Shown here piece by piece: positions 28,242-42,373 of a stretch of 64,000 nucleotides of DNA (its first letter is position 1; every line of letters starts with the position of its first letter). The position numbers were made by a program, and so were the translations under genes. Below the pieces are notes generated by a model. It did no database searches. It saw only the letters and a program-made list of their open reading frames with translations, and was not told the DNA's origin. This stretch comes from Afifella pfennigii DSM 17143 (GTDB taxonomy: Bacteria > Pseudomonadota > Alphaproteobacteria > Rhizobiales > Afifellaceae): contig NZ_JHZK01000003.1 of NCBI RefSeq assembly GCF_000688515.1, forward strand, positions 1 through 64,000, in the 5' to 3' direction.

Positions 28242-29185
28242 GCCTTCTTGCCAGCCTCGGGGACCGGCTCGCCGGTTTCCGCGGCATGCTGAAGGAGAAC
28301 GAGCCGCTCGCGCCGATCGTCTGGTTCCGCGCCGGCGGCAAGGCCGAGCTGATGGCGATGCCGGCCGATGCGGACGATCTCGCCTTTCTGATGCGCGCCC
28401 TGCCGCAAGACGTGCCGGTGACGGTGATCGGGCTCGGCTCGAACCTGCTGGTGCGCGAGGGCGGGGTGGAGGGCGTCGTCCTTCGCCTGTCGGGACGCGG
28501 TTTCGGCAAGGTGAGCGTGGAAGGCCGGCGCATCCGCGCCGGCGCCGCCTTGCCCGACAAGCTCCTGGCCAAGGCGGCGCTGGAAGCCGGGCTTTCCGGC
28601 TTTGCCTTCTATCACGGTATTCCCGGAGCGCTCGGCGGGGCGCTGAGGATGAATGCCGGCGCCAACGGCGTGGAGACCCGCGAACGACTGGTGGAGGCGG
28701 TCGCCATCGACCGGCGCGGCGCGCGCCATGTCCTCTCCAACGCGGAGATGGGATACGCCTATCGTCACGCCTCGGCTCCCAAGGACTTTGTCTTCATCGA
28801 AGCCCTGTTTGAGGGCGAGCCCGCCTCTCGCCAGGAGATCGAGGCGGCGATGGGCGAGGTGCAGAGGCACCGAGAGAGCGTGCAGCCGATCAAGACGCGC
28901 ACGGGCGGCTCGACCTTCAAGAACCCGCCGGGCGCCAGCGCCTGGAAGCTGATCGACGCCGCCGGCTGCCGCGGACTGAGAATTGGCGGGGCGCAGGTCT
29001 CCGAGCTGCACTGCAACTTCCTCATCAACGCGGCCGAGGCCACCGGCTACGATCTGGAGCTTCTCGGCGAGACGGTGCGGGCGCGCGTCCTGCACGATTG
29101 CGGCGTTCGCCTGGAATGGGAGATCAAGCGTATCGGCCGCTTCGGCGCCAGCGGCGCGGTGGAGCCTTTCCTCGGCGAGGATTGA
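28238..29185 (+). CDS. murB: UDP-N-acetylenolpyruvoylglucosamine reductase MurB
   Basis: 315 residues. FAD- and NADPH-dependent reduction of enolpyruvyl-UDP-GlcNAc to UDP-MurNAc. The type II MurB pattern is present: [31 protein letters not shown] (FAD), [36 protein letters not shown] (the Ser is the proton donor) and the C-terminal [11 protein letters not shown] at 28238 overlaps the murC TGA by four bases and matches the length of relatives; the next ATG (28286) would remove 16 residues. This is the last gene before a 112-bp gap, the largest inside the cluster. Confidence 0.93.
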   Translation: MSLLASLGDRLAGFRGMLKENEPLAPIVWFRAGGKAELMAMPADADDLAFLMRALPQDVPVTVIGLGSNLLVREGGVEGVVLRLSGRGFGKVSVEGRRIRAGAALPDKLLAKAALEAGLSGFAFYHGIPGALGGALRMNAGANGVETRERLVEAVAIDRRGARHVLSNAEMGYAYRHASAPKDFVFIEALFEGEPASRQEIEAAMGEVQRHRESVQPIKTRTGGSTFKNPPGASAWKLIDAAGCRGLRIGGAQVSELHCNFLINAAEATGYDLELLGETVRARVLHDCGVRLEWEIKRIGRFGASGAVEPFLGED

Positions 29186-29220
29186 GGCGCCTTACGCGGC
29201 CCGACATGGCCGGCGGCATA

Positions 29221-29237
29221 GTTAACGATTTCTAACC
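29221..29237 (+). promoter_or_regulatory. CtrA-like box upstream of ddl
   Basis: GTTAACGATTTCTAACC resembles the alphaproteobacterial CtrA site (TTAA-N7-TTAA, commonly TTAACCATTTCTTAACC) with one base fewer between halves. It lies in the only sizeable gap of the dcw cluster, about 60 bp before the ddl ATG, where an internal promoter for ddl-ftsQAZ is plausible. Weak by itself. Confidence 0.35.
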
Positions 29238-29297
29238 TTTTCCCTTCGACAGTGACGGCTCGAATCAAGACGCAGCCGTCGGGCGAGGGGCGCAACT

Positions 29298-30230
29298 ATG
29301 GCAGGTGGGAAACACGTCGCAGTCCTGATGGGGGGCTGGTCAGCGGAGCGACCGGTCAGCCTTGCCACCGGCAAGCCCTGCGCGGATGCCCTGGAAGAGC
29401 GCGGCTTTGAGGTGAGCCGCATCGATGTCGGCCGCGATATCGCCGCCGTACTTGCCGAGCTGAGGCCCGATGTCGCCTTCAACGCCCTGCACGGCCCCTT
29501 CGGCGAGGACGGCAAGGTCCAGGGCGTTCTGGAGATCCTGGAAATCCCCTACACCCATTCCGGCGTGCTCGCCTCGGCGCTGGCCATGGACAAGGTGAAG
29601 GCCAAAGCCGTGGTGGAACCGGTCGGCGTGCCGGTCGCCGAGCACAAGGTCGTCAGCCGCAAGGAGGCCGTCAGCGCCCATGTAATGGCGCCGCCCTATG
29701 TGGTGAAACCGATCGGCGAAGGCTCTTCCTTCGGCGTCGTCATCGTCGCGGAAGGCCAGGCCCATCCGCCGCAATCGCTGATCGGAGACGATTGGACCTT
29801 CGGCGAGAAGGTCATGGTGGAGCGCTTCATCGCCGGGCACGAGCTCACCTGCGCCGTCATGGGGCCTCCGGGCGAGGAGGAAGCGCTCGACGTCATCGAT
29901 ATCGTGCCCGTCGGTCACGGCTTCTACGATTATGACGCCAAATACGTCGCCGGCGGCTCCAAACACATTCTGCCAGCCGATCTTAAACCCTTTGTTTACC
30001 AAAATATCCGCAGGTTTGCGTTGGAGGCGCATCGTGCCATCGGCTGTCGCGGCGTTTCCCGCAGCGACTTCCGGTACTGCGAGGAAAGCGACGATCTCGT
30101 CTGGCTGGAGGTCAACACGCAGCCCGGCATGACGCCGACCTCCCTGGTGCCGGAAATGGCCGCTTATGCAGGCCACGATTTCGGCGACCTGGTGACCTGG
30201 CTGGTGGAGGATGCATCGTGCCTACGATAG
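29298..30230 (+). CDS. ddl: D-alanine-D-alanine ligase
   Basis: 310 residues, an ATP-grasp ligase making the D-Ala-D-Ala used by Mur[18 protein letters not shown] near the N-terminus, [39 protein letters not shown], a [13 protein letters not shown] nucleotide-binding loop, and the C-terminal [20 protein letters not shown] with magnesium ligands. ATG 29298 follows GAGGGGC. The 3' end overlaps ftsQ by 13 bases. It is the DdlB-type gene of the cluster. Confidence 0.95.
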   Translation: MAGGKHVAVLMGGWSAERPVSLATGKPCADALEERGFEVSRIDVGRDIAAVLAELRPDVAFNALHGPFGEDGKVQGVLEILEIPYTHSGVLASALAMDKVKAKAVVEPVGVPVAEHKVVSRKEAVSAHVMAPPYVVKPIGEGSSFGVVIVAEGQAHPPQSLIGDDWTFGEKVMVERFIAGHELTCAVMGPPGEEEALDVIDIVPVGHGFYDYDAKYVAGGSKHILPADLKPFVYQNIRRFALEAHRAIGCRGVSRSDFRYCEESDDLVWLEVNTQPGMTPTSLVPEMAAYAGHDFGDLVTWLVEDASCLR

Positions 30231-31132
30231 GCGAATGGCTGGCTGAACAGGGCGGGCGTATCGATACGCTCAGCGCCTCGCTCGGCGAGCATGTGCGCCG
30301 TATCGTGCCGGCGCGCCTGCGCCGTATCGTGGAAAAGATGCAGACGCGCCGCCAGAAGCCCTACGGGCAGATCGCGGCGATCTCCTTCCTGGGCGCGACA
30401 ATCCTTTACGGCCTGGTGGCCGGTGGGCATCTCGGCACGCTCCTGGACCGGGTGGTCACGGCGACCTTCTTCGGCATCGATAGGATCGAGATCGCCGGCA
30501 ATCGCGAGACGCCGGAGCTGGTCATCCTGGAGCGGCTCGACATCGCCGGCGGCTCGCTGATCGGTTTCGACGCCGAAGCGGCGCGCGACCGGCTGACCGA
30601 CCTTCCCTGGGTCAAGGCGGCCGAAATCCGCAAATTCTATCCCAACCGCCTCGATATCGCCCTGGTGGAGCGCGTGCCCTATGCGCTCTGGCAGAACGAG
30701 GAGGTGATCTCCCTCATCGACAAGGACGGCGTCGTCATCACCGCCTATGACGACGTGCGCTTTTCCGGCCTGCCCTTCCTCGTCGGTCGCGGCGCCAACG
30801 AACGGGCGCCAGACTTCCTGGCGGCGCTCGACACCCATCCCGACATCGCCCGCCGCGTCAGAAGCAGCGTGCTCGTTTCGGAGCGCCGCTGGAACCTCGT
30901 CACCGACAACGGCATCACGGTGCAGCTGCCGGAGGGTGACGTCGACGCAGCGCTGGACCGCCTGGAACGCCTGGAAGCGGAGGACGAGGTCTTCGCCCGG
31001 GAAATCCTGGTCATCGATCTGCGCCTGAAGGACCGGGTCCGCTTCGGTCTCAACGAGGCGATGGCAGAGGCCATCATGGAGGAGAACGAATCCGTCATCC
31101 GCAGGCTGGCGAAGGCTGGGGGCGCGATTTGA
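30218..31132 (+). CDS. ftsQ: Cell division protein FtsQ
   Basis: 304 residues. A cytoplasmic N-terminus of about 48 residues, one membrane helix (about 50-68, [19 protein letters not shown]), then a periplasmic POTRA domain ([26 protein letters not shown]...[36 protein letters not shown]) and the FtsQ beta domain. It recruits FtsL/FtsB and couples the Z ring to wall synthesis. GTG at 30218 overlaps the ddl end; its TGA overlaps the ftsA TTG. Confidence 0.94.
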   Translation: MPTIGEWLAEQGGRIDTLSASLGEHVRRIVPARLRRIVEKMQTRRQKPYGQIAAISFLGATILYGLVAGGHLGTLLDRVVTATFFGIDRIEIAGNRETPELVILERLDIAGGSLIGFDAEAARDRLTDLPWVKAAEIRKFYPNRLDIALVERVPYALWQNEEVISLIDKDGVVITAYDDVRFSGLPFLVGRGANERAPDFLAALDTHPDIARRVRSSVLVSERRWNLVTDNGITVQLPEGDVDAALDRLERLEAEDEVFAREILVIDLRLKDRVRFGLNEAMAEAIMEENESVIRRLAKAGGAI

Positions 31133-32451
31133 ACGCCATCACCGACAACGCCGGCTCGCGCATCAAGCCGCTGTCGCCGCGCCGCACGGCGATCGTCAGC
31201 GTGCTCGATGTCGGTTCCTCCAAGATCGCCTGCCTGATCGCGCGCCTGAAGCCCGCCGAAGAGCCGCTTTCCATGAAGCGCACGCACGAGGCGGAGGTGA
31301 TCGGCTTCGGCCTGACGCGCTCGCGCGGCATCAAGTCGGGAACCGTCGTCGATCTGGAGGAGGCGGAGAAGGCCATCCGCATCGCCGTGGATCACGCCGA
31401 GCGCATGGCGGAGATGACCATCGGCAGCGTCATCGTGAACCTTTCGGCCGGTCGCCTGCGTTCGGAGGCCTTTTCCGCCTCCGTCGAGCTCGGCCATTCG
31501 GCCGTCAGCGAAAGCGACATCCAGCGCGTCCTCGGCGCCGGCTGCGCCAATTCCATCGGACCCGGCCGGATGGTCATCCATTCCCTGCCGATCGGCTATT
31601 CGCTCGACGGCCATCGCGGCATCTCCGATCCGCGCGGCATGCTGGGCGGGGAGCTCGGCGTCGACATGCATGTGGTCACGGCCGACGACGCGCCGCTGTG
31701 CAATCTGGAGCTGGCGGTGAACCGCTGCCATCTGGAAGTGGAAACGGTGGTCGCGACCCCCTACGCCTCGGGCCTGTCGGCGATCGTCGACGACGAATGC
31801 GAGCTCGGTGTCGCCTGCCTCGATTTCGGCGGCGGCACGACGAGCCTGTCGATTTTCTACGAAGGCCAGTTCATCCATGCCGCCTCCGTGCCGGTGGGCG
31901 GCCATCATGTGACGATGGATATCGCCCGCGGGCTTTCCACCAGCCTTGCCGATGCGGAGCGGCTGAAGGCGCGCCATGGCTCGGCGCTGCCTTCGATCTC
32001 CGACGAGAAGGACATTTTGACGGTGCCGCCGGTCGGCGAGGACGAGCGCGACGCGCCCAATGCGGTGCCGCGCTCCACGCTGACGCGCATCATTCGTCCG
32101 CGCATCGAGGAGACGCTGGAGATGGCGCGCTCCATGATCGATTCCTCCGGCTTCGGAGACGTGGTGGGCAAGCGGGTGGTGCTGACCGGCGGGGCGAGCC
32201 AGCTCACCGGGCTTTCGGAGACCGCGCGGCGGGTGCTCGGCCGAAACGTCCGGCTGGGCAGACCGGTCGGCGTCGGCGGCCTGCCGGAGGCGGTCAGGGG
32301 ACCGGCCTTCGCGGCATCGATGGGGCTCATCGCCTATCCGCAGGTGGCACGCATCGAGCAGTTCCGCACGCGCCGGCCAAGCCGGCTCCTGGGAACCGGC
32401 ACGGACGGGTATCTCGGCCGCATGGGGCGGTGGATACGAGAGAGCTTCTAG
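31129..32451 (+). CDS. ftsA: Cell division protein FtsA
   Basis: 440 residues, actin-like ATPase that tethers FtsZ to the membrane. ATP-binding motifs: SVLDVGSSKIACLIARL (phosphate 1), CLDFGGGTTSLSIF (phosphate 2) and VVLTGGASQLTGL (adenosine). The SHS2/1C insertion follows the first motif. The C-terminus, GRMGRWIRESF, is the amphipathic membrane-targeting helix. TTG at 31129 overlaps the ftsQ TGA by four bases and gives the expected N-terminus. Confidence 0.95.
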   Translation: MNAITDNAGSRIKPLSPRRTAIVSVLDVGSSKIACLIARLKPAEEPLSMKRTHEAEVIGFGLTRSRGIKSGTVVDLEEAEKAIRIAVDHAERMAEMTIGSVIVNLSAGRLRSEAFSASVELGHSAVSESDIQRVLGAGCANSIGPGRMVIHSLPIGYSLDGHRGISDPRGMLGGELGVDMHVVTADDAPLCNLELAVNRCHLEVETVVATPYASGLSAIVDDECELGVACLDFGGGTTSLSIFYEGQFIHAASVPVGGHHVTMDIARGLSTSLADAERLKARHGSALPSISDEKDILTVPPVGEDERDAPNAVPRSTLTRIIRPRIEETLEMARSMIDSSGFGDVVGKRVVLTGGASQLTGLSETARRVLGRNVRLGRPVGVGGLPEAVRGPAFAASMGLIAYPQVARIEQFRTRRPSRLLGTGTDGYLGRMGRWIRESF

Positions 32452-32475
32452 CCCCGCCTGACGGCAGAGCGGGGC
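32451..32475 (+). promoter_or_regulatory. Hairpin between ftsA and ftsZ
   Basis: GCCCCGC (32451-32457) pairs with GCGGGGC (32469-32475) directly after the ftsA stop. No T tract follows, so it is not a standard terminator. It could attenuate read-through or stabilise the separate ftsZ message. The remaining 70 bases before the ftsZ ATG may contain a ftsZ promoter, though none is obvious. Confidence 0.45.
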
Positions 32476-32547
32476 GTGACATGGGACGAGAATTGGCGCG
32501 GGCAGGGAACGGGCCCGACGCGAGGACAGCGGCGAAAGGACGAGACG

Positions 32548-34362
32548 ATGGGTATCAATTTGCACATGCCGGACCTGACGGAACTGAAGCCGAGGATCAC
32601 CGTCTTCGGCGTTGGCGGCGCAGGCTGTAACGCCGTCAACAACATGATCGAGGCGGGACTTCAGGGCGTCGATTTCGTCGTCGCCAACACCGATGCCCAG
32701 GCGCTGACCATGTCACGCGCCGAACGCGTCGTGCAGATGGGCGTGGCGGTCACGGAAGGGCTCGGCGCCGGCTCGCAACCGGAGATCGGCCGCGCCGCCG
32801 CCGAGGAGACGATCGACGAGATCAACGATCACCTGTCCGGCGCGCATATGGTGTTCATCACCGCCGGCATGGGCGGGGGTACCGGAACGGGCGCGGCGCC
32901 GATCGTGGCGCGGGCGGCGCGCGAAGCCGGCATCCTGACGGTCGGCGTCGTCACCAAGCCGTTCCAGTTCGAGGGGCAGCGCCGCATGCGCCTCGCCGAT
33001 GCCGGCATCACGGAACTGACCGAGCATGTCGACACGCTCATCGTCATCCCGAACCAGAACCTCTTCCGCGTCGCCAACGAGAAGACGACCTTCGCCGACG
33101 CCTTCGCCATGGCCGACGAAGTGCTTTATTCGGGCGTCGCGTGCATCACCGACCTGATGGTCAAGGACGGTCTCATCAACCTCGACTTCGCCGATGTGCG
33201 CTCCGTCATGCGCTCCATGGGCAAGGCGATGATGGGCACGGGCGAGGCCTCCGGCGACAAGCGCGCGGTGGAAGCGGCGGAAAAGGCCATCGCCAATCCG
33301 CTGCTGGACGAGGTCTCCATGCGCGGGGCGCAGGGGCTGCTCATCTCCATCACCGGCGGCAAGGACATGACGCTGTTCGAAGTGGACGAGGCCGCCAGCC
33401 GCGTGCGCGAGGAAGTCGATGGCGATGCCAACATCATCTTCGGCGCCACCTTCGACGACAGCCTTGAGGGGGTTATCCGCGTCTCTGTCGTGGCCACCGG
33501 CATCGACCGGGAAGAGCGCTCGATCGAGAACGACAACGAAGAGCGCATGCAGGAACTGACCCGGCGCCTGAAGAGCGTCGGCTCGCCTTCCGGCCCGGGC
33601 CGCGGCGAAGCGCATCCGGCACAGGCCGGCAAGCAGGGCGGAAGCCCGGCCAGCTTCGAGGAAGCGATGGCGCAGGATCTGGAGCGCGAGCTTGCCATGG
33701 CGCGTCCGGCCGCCGGCAACGGCAATCAGGCCGCTGCCCGCCCCGCGGCCCAGGCCGGCGCCGGTGCGGCGGGCCAGGCCGGCGGACGCGGCGATGCGCG
33801 TCAGGAGCGCTCCATCCGTATCGGGCCGTTCCGGCCGGAACCCTCCCTGATCGCGCCGCGCGAGCCGGAGACCGAAATGGAGCGCGTGCAGGAGGCTCCG
33901 GTCCGCCGCCAGGAGGCTTTCGTGCCTCCGGCCGCGGAGCGCCCGAGGCCGGCCGGCGCTCGCATGCCGAAGGTTGAGGATTTCCCCGCCATCGCCCAGC
34001 GGCAGATCCATGCCAGCCGCGAAGCCGGCGAGGGCTCGGGGGGCCACGAGGATCGCCGTCCGCGCTCGTTGCTGGCGCGAATCACCCACGGGCTTTCCAA
34101 GCATGTGGAGGGCGAGGAAGAGGTCGCACCGCGCGCCAAGCGCAGCCTGGAAGCGGAGCCGCGGCTGGAGCCGACCGCGGCGGAGCGTGCGCCCGCGCGT
34201 TCCAATGTCGGCGAGACGTTCGGACGTCCGCAGCAGCGACGCGCGCAGGAAACGGCGGCCCGCGGCACGCTCGACCCGCATGGCCGCGCCTCTCCGGCTT
34301 CGGCCCATGGCGAGGACGACCAGCTCGAGATTCCGGCCTTTCTGCGGCGCCAATCGAGCTGA
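32548..34362 (+). CDS. ftsZ: Cell division GTPase FtsZ, long-linker form
   Basis: 604 residues. The tubulin-like GTPase domain (about 1-320) has [13 protein letters not shown], the signature loop [10 protein letters not shown], and [11 protein letters not shown]. After it comes an unusually long disordered linker of about 270 residues rich in Ala, Arg, Glu, Pro and Gln, ending in the conserved tail [10 protein letters not shown] that binds FtsA. E. coli FtsZ has 383 residues; long linkers are usual in Hyphomicrobiales. ATG 32548 is preceded by GAAAGGA at good spacing; a longer open frame upstream has no conserved sequence. A terminator follows, closing the dcw cluster. Confidence 0.97.
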   Translation: MGINLHMPDLTELKPRITVFGVGGAGCNAVNNMIEAGLQGVDFVVANTDAQALTMSRAERVVQMGVAVTEGLGAGSQPEIGRAAAEETIDEINDHLSGAHMVFITAGMGGGTGTGAAPIVARAAREAGILTVGVVTKPFQFEGQRRMRLADAGITELTEHVDTLIVIPNQNLFRVANEKTTFADAFAMADEVLYSGVACITDLMVKDGLINLDFADVRSVMRSMGKAMMGTGEASGDKRAVEAAEKAIANPLLDEVSMRGAQGLLISITGGKDMTLFEVDEAASRVREEVDGDANIIFGATFDDSLEGVIRVSVVATGIDREERSIENDNEERMQELTRRLKSVGSPSGPGRGEAHPAQAGKQGGSPASFEEAMAQDLERELAMARPAAGNGNQAAARPAAQAGAGAAGQAGGRGDARQERSIRIGPFRPEPSLIAPREPETEMERVQEAPVRRQEAFVPPAAERPRPAGARMPKVEDFPAIAQRQIHASREAGEGSGGHEDRRPRSLLARITHGLSKHVEGEEEVAPRAKRSLEAEPRLEPTAAERAPARSNVGETFGRPQQRRAQETAARGTLDPHGRASPASAHGEDDQLEIPAFLRRQSS

Positions 34363-34388
34363 AATACGGTAACGACTTGTGTGAGAGA

Positions 34389-34422
34389 TGGCCCCGGCGA
34401 CCTTCTGCCCGGGGCCATTTCT
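34389..34422 (+). terminator. Factor-independent terminator after ftsZ
   Basis: TGGCCCCGG (34389-34397) pairs perfectly with CCGGGGCCA (34409-34417) around an 11-base loop, followed by TTTCT. It ends the dcw transcription unit. Confidence 0.78.
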
Positions 34423-34619
34423 GCATCTAAGCATATGTTTTTAAATGAGTTTTACAGGGGGTGAAGGAAGCCGGATATCGGTAACAAAAGGTAAGAAAGC
34501 TTGATTGGCGAGAATGTGACCGCTGCTGCTAGCTTTCGCGCCATCGGTTCGCCGGCTGTGGGGGACAGCGCTGGTCGTCGTTGGAGCGACCGAACGGGGC
34601 CGAGGAAGGGCAAGGCTTG

Positions 34620-35576
34620 ATGGTATATCCGTGGGATGGATCGCAACGAACCATTCGCCGCGAGGCGGTGCTGACGGGCGTCGGCACGCATAGCGGCAAG
34701 CCCGTCACGCTGCGCCTGTGCCCTGCCGATCCCGGTACGGGTGTGGTCTTCTTGCGCCGCGACGGGCAAGGCAAAGAGGTGGCGATACCCGCGCGTTCTT
34801 CCGCGCTCGCCGGAACGGAGCTGTGCACGATCCTCGGCGAGCCGTCGGGCCTTTCCGTCGCCACCGTGGAGCATCTCCTGGCGGCTGTCTCGGCGCTTTC
34901 CATCGACAATCTTTTCATCGAGATCGACGCCGGCGAGGTTCCGGTGATGGACGGCAGCTCCGAGCCCTTCGTGGGGGCGCTGGAGGAGGCGGGCATCGTC
35001 GCGCAGAAGGCGCGGGTGCGCGCCATCAAGCTTGTGAAGCCCGTCAGGGTCGAACACGGCTCCTCCTTCGCGGAGTTCCTTCCCGACACCACGCGCCGCT
35101 TCACCGTGGAGATCGACTTCAACTGCGCCGTCATCGGCCGGCAGAAGACGAGCCTGGCGCTCACCCCGCAGAGCTTCAAGCGCGAGATCGCCCGCGCGCG
35201 CACCTTCGGCCATATGCAGGACGTGGAAAAGCTGTGGGCCAAGGGGCTCGCCCTCGGCTCCTCGCTGGAGAACGCCGTCGTCATCAACGACGGCAAGCTG
35301 CTCAACGCCGAAGGCCTGCGCTATCCCGACGAATTCGTCCGCCACAAGCTTCTCGACGCCATCGGCGATCTGGCGCTGGCCGGCGCCCCCATCATCGGCC
35401 ATTACCGCTCCTATCGCGGCGGCCACAAGATCAACGCCATGGCGCTTCAGGCGCTGCTTGCCGACCGCGCCGCCTGGAGCTGGTACGTCGCCGGCGAGGC
35501 CCGGCCCCCGCACGCGGAACAGAGCGAGGCGCTTGCCGGCTATTGCGCGCCGGCCTTCGCCCCCGAGCTTTCCTGA
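34620..35576 (+). CDS. lpxC: UDP-3-O-acyl-N-acetylglucosamine deacetylase LpxC
   Basis: 318 residues. Zn-dependent deacetylation, the first committed step of lipid A synthesis. Motifs: LTGVGTHSGKPVTLRLCPA, VEHLLAAVSALSIDN (zinc His), EVPVMDGSSEPFV, ARTFGHMQDVEKLWAKGLALG and YPDEFVRHKLLDAIGDLALAG (zinc His and Asp). Also IIGHYRSYRGGHKINAMAL. ATG 34620 opens the conserved sequence; an in-frame start at 34581 is not supported. About 200 bp after the ftsZ terminator and probably transcribed from its own promoter in this gap, which has an AT-rich patch around 34430-34500. Confidence 0.96.
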   Translation: MVYPWDGSQRTIRREAVLTGVGTHSGKPVTLRLCPADPGTGVVFLRRDGQGKEVAIPARSSALAGTELCTILGEPSGLSVATVEHLLAAVSALSIDNLFIEIDAGEVPVMDGSSEPFVGALEEAGIVAQKARVRAIKLVKPVRVEHGSSFAEFLPDTTRRFTVEIDFNCAVIGRQKTSLALTPQSFKREIARARTFGHMQDVEKLWAKGLALGSSLENAVVINDGKLLNAEGLRYPDEFVRHKLLDAIGDLALAGAPIIGHYRSYRGGHKINAMALQALLADRAAWSWYVAGEARPPHAEQSEALAGYCAPAFAPELS

Positions 35577-35739
35577 CAAGCGTGGCCGGCGACCACAACT
35601 GAGCCATTTTTTGATGGTGAGGCTTGCGCCGACCCGGTCAGCGCCCGGTCGGCGCGCTCTGCGTGAGCGTGACGACTTTGCAGCCGACCCGTTTCTTGGT
35701 TATGGAGGCGCGGTGCTGACCCCACCCCGCAAGGAATGC

Positions 35740-36582
35740 ATGACCCTTTCTGACGCCGCCTCCCAGCCTCTGCGCCTTCTCGCCGCCGGCCTCCTCGCCG
35801 CCGCCCTCGGCGGCTGCTCGCTCTTCGGCTCGCAGACGGCGAGCGAGGATTCCACCGATCCGCCCGAGCTTCTCTACAATCAGGGCCTGGCGCTGCTGCA
35901 GGAGGGCGACACCCGCGAGGCGAACGAGAAGTTCGAGGAAGTCGACAAGCAGCATCCCTATTCGGAATACGCGCGCCGCTCCATGGTGCTGTCGGCCTTT
36001 ACCAGCTACAAGCGCGGCGACTATCAGGAAGCGATCAACCAGGCGAAGCGCTTCGTCACCCTCTACCCGGCCGACGAGGACGCCGCCTACGCCCAGTACA
36101 TCGTCGCCGAATCGTATTACCGGCAGATTCCGGACGTGACGCGCGACCAGGAGATGACCCAGCGGGCCATCCTCGCCTATGGCGAGATCCTGCGCAAATA
36201 TCCCGATTCGGAATATGCCGACGATGCGCGCCGCAAGATCGAGTTCGGCCGCGACCAGCTGGCCGGCAAGGAGATGCAGACCGGCCGCTACTACATGGAG
36301 CGCAGGGAGTATCTGGCCGCCATCAACCGCTTCAAGACGGTGGTGACGGCCTATCAGACCACGCGCCACGTGGAAGAGGCGCTGCACCGCCTGGTGGAAT
36401 CCTATCTGGCGCTCGGCATCGTCAACGAGGCGCAGACGGCGGCGGCCGTGCTCGGCCACAACTTCCCGGACAGCCAGTGGTACCAGGATTCCTACCGCCT
36501 GCTCGCCGGCAAGGGCGTCGCGCCCAGCGAAAGTCAGGGATCGTGGATCTCAAGGGCCTTCCGGTCTCAGCCATCGGCTTGA
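35740..36582 (+). CDS. bamD: Outer membrane protein assembly factor BamD (lipoprotein)
   Basis: 280 residues. The N-terminal lipoprotein signal ends in LGGC (cysteine at about residue 26), so the protein is lipidated and anchored to the outer membrane. The mature part is a TPR solenoid: ELLYNQGLALLQEGDTREANEKFEEVDKQHPYSEYARRS and following repeats. It works with BamA in inserting outer-membrane beta-barrels. ATG 35740 follows AAGGA and puts the lipobox at the right place; the open frame extends upstream to 35458 only by chance. Located between lpxC and recN as in many Hyphomicrobiales. Confidence 0.94.
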   Translation: MTLSDAASQPLRLLAAGLLAAALGGCSLFGSQTASEDSTDPPELLYNQGLALLQEGDTREANEKFEEVDKQHPYSEYARRSMVLSAFTSYKRGDYQEAINQAKRFVTLYPADEDAAYAQYIVAESYYRQIPDVTRDQEMTQRAILAYGEILRKYPDSEYADDARRKIEFGRDQLAGKEMQTGRYYMERREYLAAINRFKTVVTAYQTTRHVEEALHRLVESYLALGIVNEAQTAAAVLGHNFPDSQWYQDSYRLLAGKGVAPSESQGSWISRAFRSQPSA

Positions 36583-36597
36583 TATCCTCCGCCGGCC

Positions 36598-40426
<3,829 letters not shown>

Positions 40427-40521
40427 GCCGGGAAGGGAGACAGGGCGGGTTTTCACCGCAGCGGCGAGAAGCGTTGCCGATCCCCATTTCCCGCCGCGCT
40501 CCGATAGCCTAAGGAAGCGGC

Positions 40522-42369
40522 ATGTTTCAGGATTTTTCAGAGAAAAGCGACGCCTCCCGCTCGGGCGAGCGGCTGGCGGCGCTGCGCGCCCGCCTTGCCG
40601 AGGCCGGGCTTGCCGGTTTCATCGTGCCGCGGGCCGACGAGCATCAGAGCGAATACGTGCCGGCATCGGCGGAGCGGCTCGCCTGGCTGACCGGCTTCAC
40701 CGGCTCGGCGGGCACGGCGATCGCGCTGCTTGACGAGGCGGCGCTCTTCGTCGACGGGCGCTATACCGTGCAGGCGGCCAGCCAGGTGGACGAGGCCGCC
40801 TTCACGCCTGTTGCCATCCACGACACGCTGCCGTCGGACTGGCTTGCCGAGCGCGCCGGCGAGGGCGCGCGCATCGGCTACGATCCCTGGCTGATGACGC
40901 GCGGCCAGCGCCGCAGCTTCGAAAAGAAGCTGGCGCGGACGGGCGCGGAGCTCGTGGAGCTTAAGGAAAACCCGCTCGATGCGCTGTGGCGGGAAAGGCC
41001 AAAGCCGCCGACCGGCGCCGTCAGCCTCTATCCTGAGGCGCTTGCCGGGCGCAGCGCGGAAGAGAAGATCGCCGAGCTGCAGGCCGGGCTGAAGGAGAAG
41101 GGGGTGGAGGCGGCCGTCATCGCCGACCCGGCCTCCATCTCCTGGCTGTTCAACATCCGCGGCAAGGACGTGCCGCATGCGCCGCTGGTGCTCGCCTTCG
41201 CGCTGGCGCCGGCGGAGGGCAAGCCGCAGCTCTTCATCGACGGGCGCAAGCTCTCCAACGAGGTGCGCAGCGCGCTTGCCGAGATCGCCGAGATCGGCGA
41301 GCCGGGGGCGCTCGCGCCGGCGCTCTCCTCCCTGCCGATGGGAACGAAGGTGCTTTACGACCCGCAGGGCGCCGCCGAGGCGCTGGCGCTGGCGATCGAG
41401 GCCGGCGGCGGCGAGGTGGTGGAGGGGGCCGATCCGGTCCTCCTGCCGAAGGCGAGGAAGAACAAGGCGGAAATTGCCGGCGCGCGGGCGGCGCAGCAGC
41501 GCGACGGGGTGGCGGTTCTGCGCTTCCTCTCCTGGCTCGGCGGCCAGGCGCCGGGCAGCGTGACGGAGATCGACGCGGCAAGGCGCCTGGAGAAGCTGCG
41601 CGCGCAGACGGCCAAGGCGCATGGCTCGGAGCTTGTCGATATCGCCTTCGACAGCATCTCCTCCACCGGACCGAACGGGGCCATCAACCATTACCGGGTG
41701 ACGCAGGGCTCCAACCGGCGACTGGAGGAGGGCGAGCTCTATCTCATCGATTCGGGTGGGCAGTATCTCGACGGCACCACCGACATCACGCGCACGCTGC
41801 TAGTCGGCGAGGCGCCGGCGGAGCGGCTGACGCTCTTCCGCGACCGCTATACCCGCGTCCTGAAGGGGCATATCGCCATCGCCACGGCGCGCTTTCCCAA
41901 GGGCACCAGCGGGGCGCAGCTCGACGCCCTGGCGCGAGCGGCGCTGTGGGCGGCGGGGCTCGATTTCGACCACGGGACGGGGCACGGCGTCGGCGCCTTC
42001 CTGTCGGTGCACGAAGGGCCGCAGCGCATCGCCAAGACCGGGCATACGCCGCTGGAGCCGGGAATGATCGTCTCCAACGAGCCGGGCTATTACCGGCCGG
42101 GCGATTTCGGCATCCGGCTGGAGAATCTCGTCATCGTGCGCGAGGCGGCGGAGGTGCCGGGCGGGGACCGGCCGATGCTCTCCTTCGAAACGGTGACGCT
42201 CGCCCCCTTCGAGCGGCGGCTCATCGATCCCCTGCTGCTGACGCCGACCGAGATCGCCTGGCTCGACTGCTACCATACCAGGGTGCGAGCGAGCCTTTCC
42301 TATTATCCGGGCTATTCGGATGAGGAGCGGGCGTTTCTGGAAGATGCCTGCCGGCCGCTGGTCGGCTGA
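40522..42369 (+). CDS. Xaa-Pro aminopeptidase (aminopeptidase P), M24B family
   Basis: 615 residues, the long cytosolic aminopeptidase P form with two creatinase-like N-terminal domains and a C-terminal M24 pita-bread domain. Metal ligands and catalytic residues: LIDSGGQYLDGTTDITRT (two Asp), HGTGHGVGAFLSVHEGP (His), IVSNEPGYY (Glu), and LSFETVTLAPF (Glu). It removes N-terminal residues before proline in peptides. ATG 40522 is preceded by AAGGA with six-base spacing. Convergent with the LysR gene, whose stop is only four bases away. Confidence 0.94.
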   Translation: MFQDFSEKSDASRSGERLAALRARLAEAGLAGFIVPRADEHQSEYVPASAERLAWLTGFTGSAGTAIALLDEAALFVDGRYTVQAASQVDEAAFTPVAIHDTLPSDWLAERAGEGARIGYDPWLMTRGQRRSFEKKLARTGAELVELKENPLDALWRERPKPPTGAVSLYPEALAGRSAEEKIAELQAGLKEKGVEAAVIADPASISWLFNIRGKDVPHAPLVLAFALAPAEGKPQLFIDGRKLSNEVRSALAEIAEIGEPGALAPALSSLPMGTKVLYDPQGAAEALALAIEAGGGEVVEGADPVLLPKARKNKAEIAGARAAQQRDGVAVLRFLSWLGGQAPGSVTEIDAARRLEKLRAQTAKAHGSELVDIAFDSISSTGPNGAINHYRVTQGSNRRLEEGELYLIDSGGQYLDGTTDITRTLLVGEAPAERLTLFRDRYTRVLKGHIAIATARFPKGTSGAQLDALARAALWAAGLDFDHGTGHGVGAFLSVHEGPQRIAKTGHTPLEPGMIVSNEPGYYRPGDFGIRLENLVIVREAAEVPGGDRPMLSFETVTLAPFERRLIDPLLLTPTEIAWLDCYHTRVRASLSYYPGYSDEERAFLEDACRPLVG

Positions 42370-42373
42370 GGCC

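Noticed and set aside
32713-34434. 573-codon minus-strand open frame across ftsZ
   Set aside because: Antisense to ftsZ and its linker; no start signal or conserved sequence.
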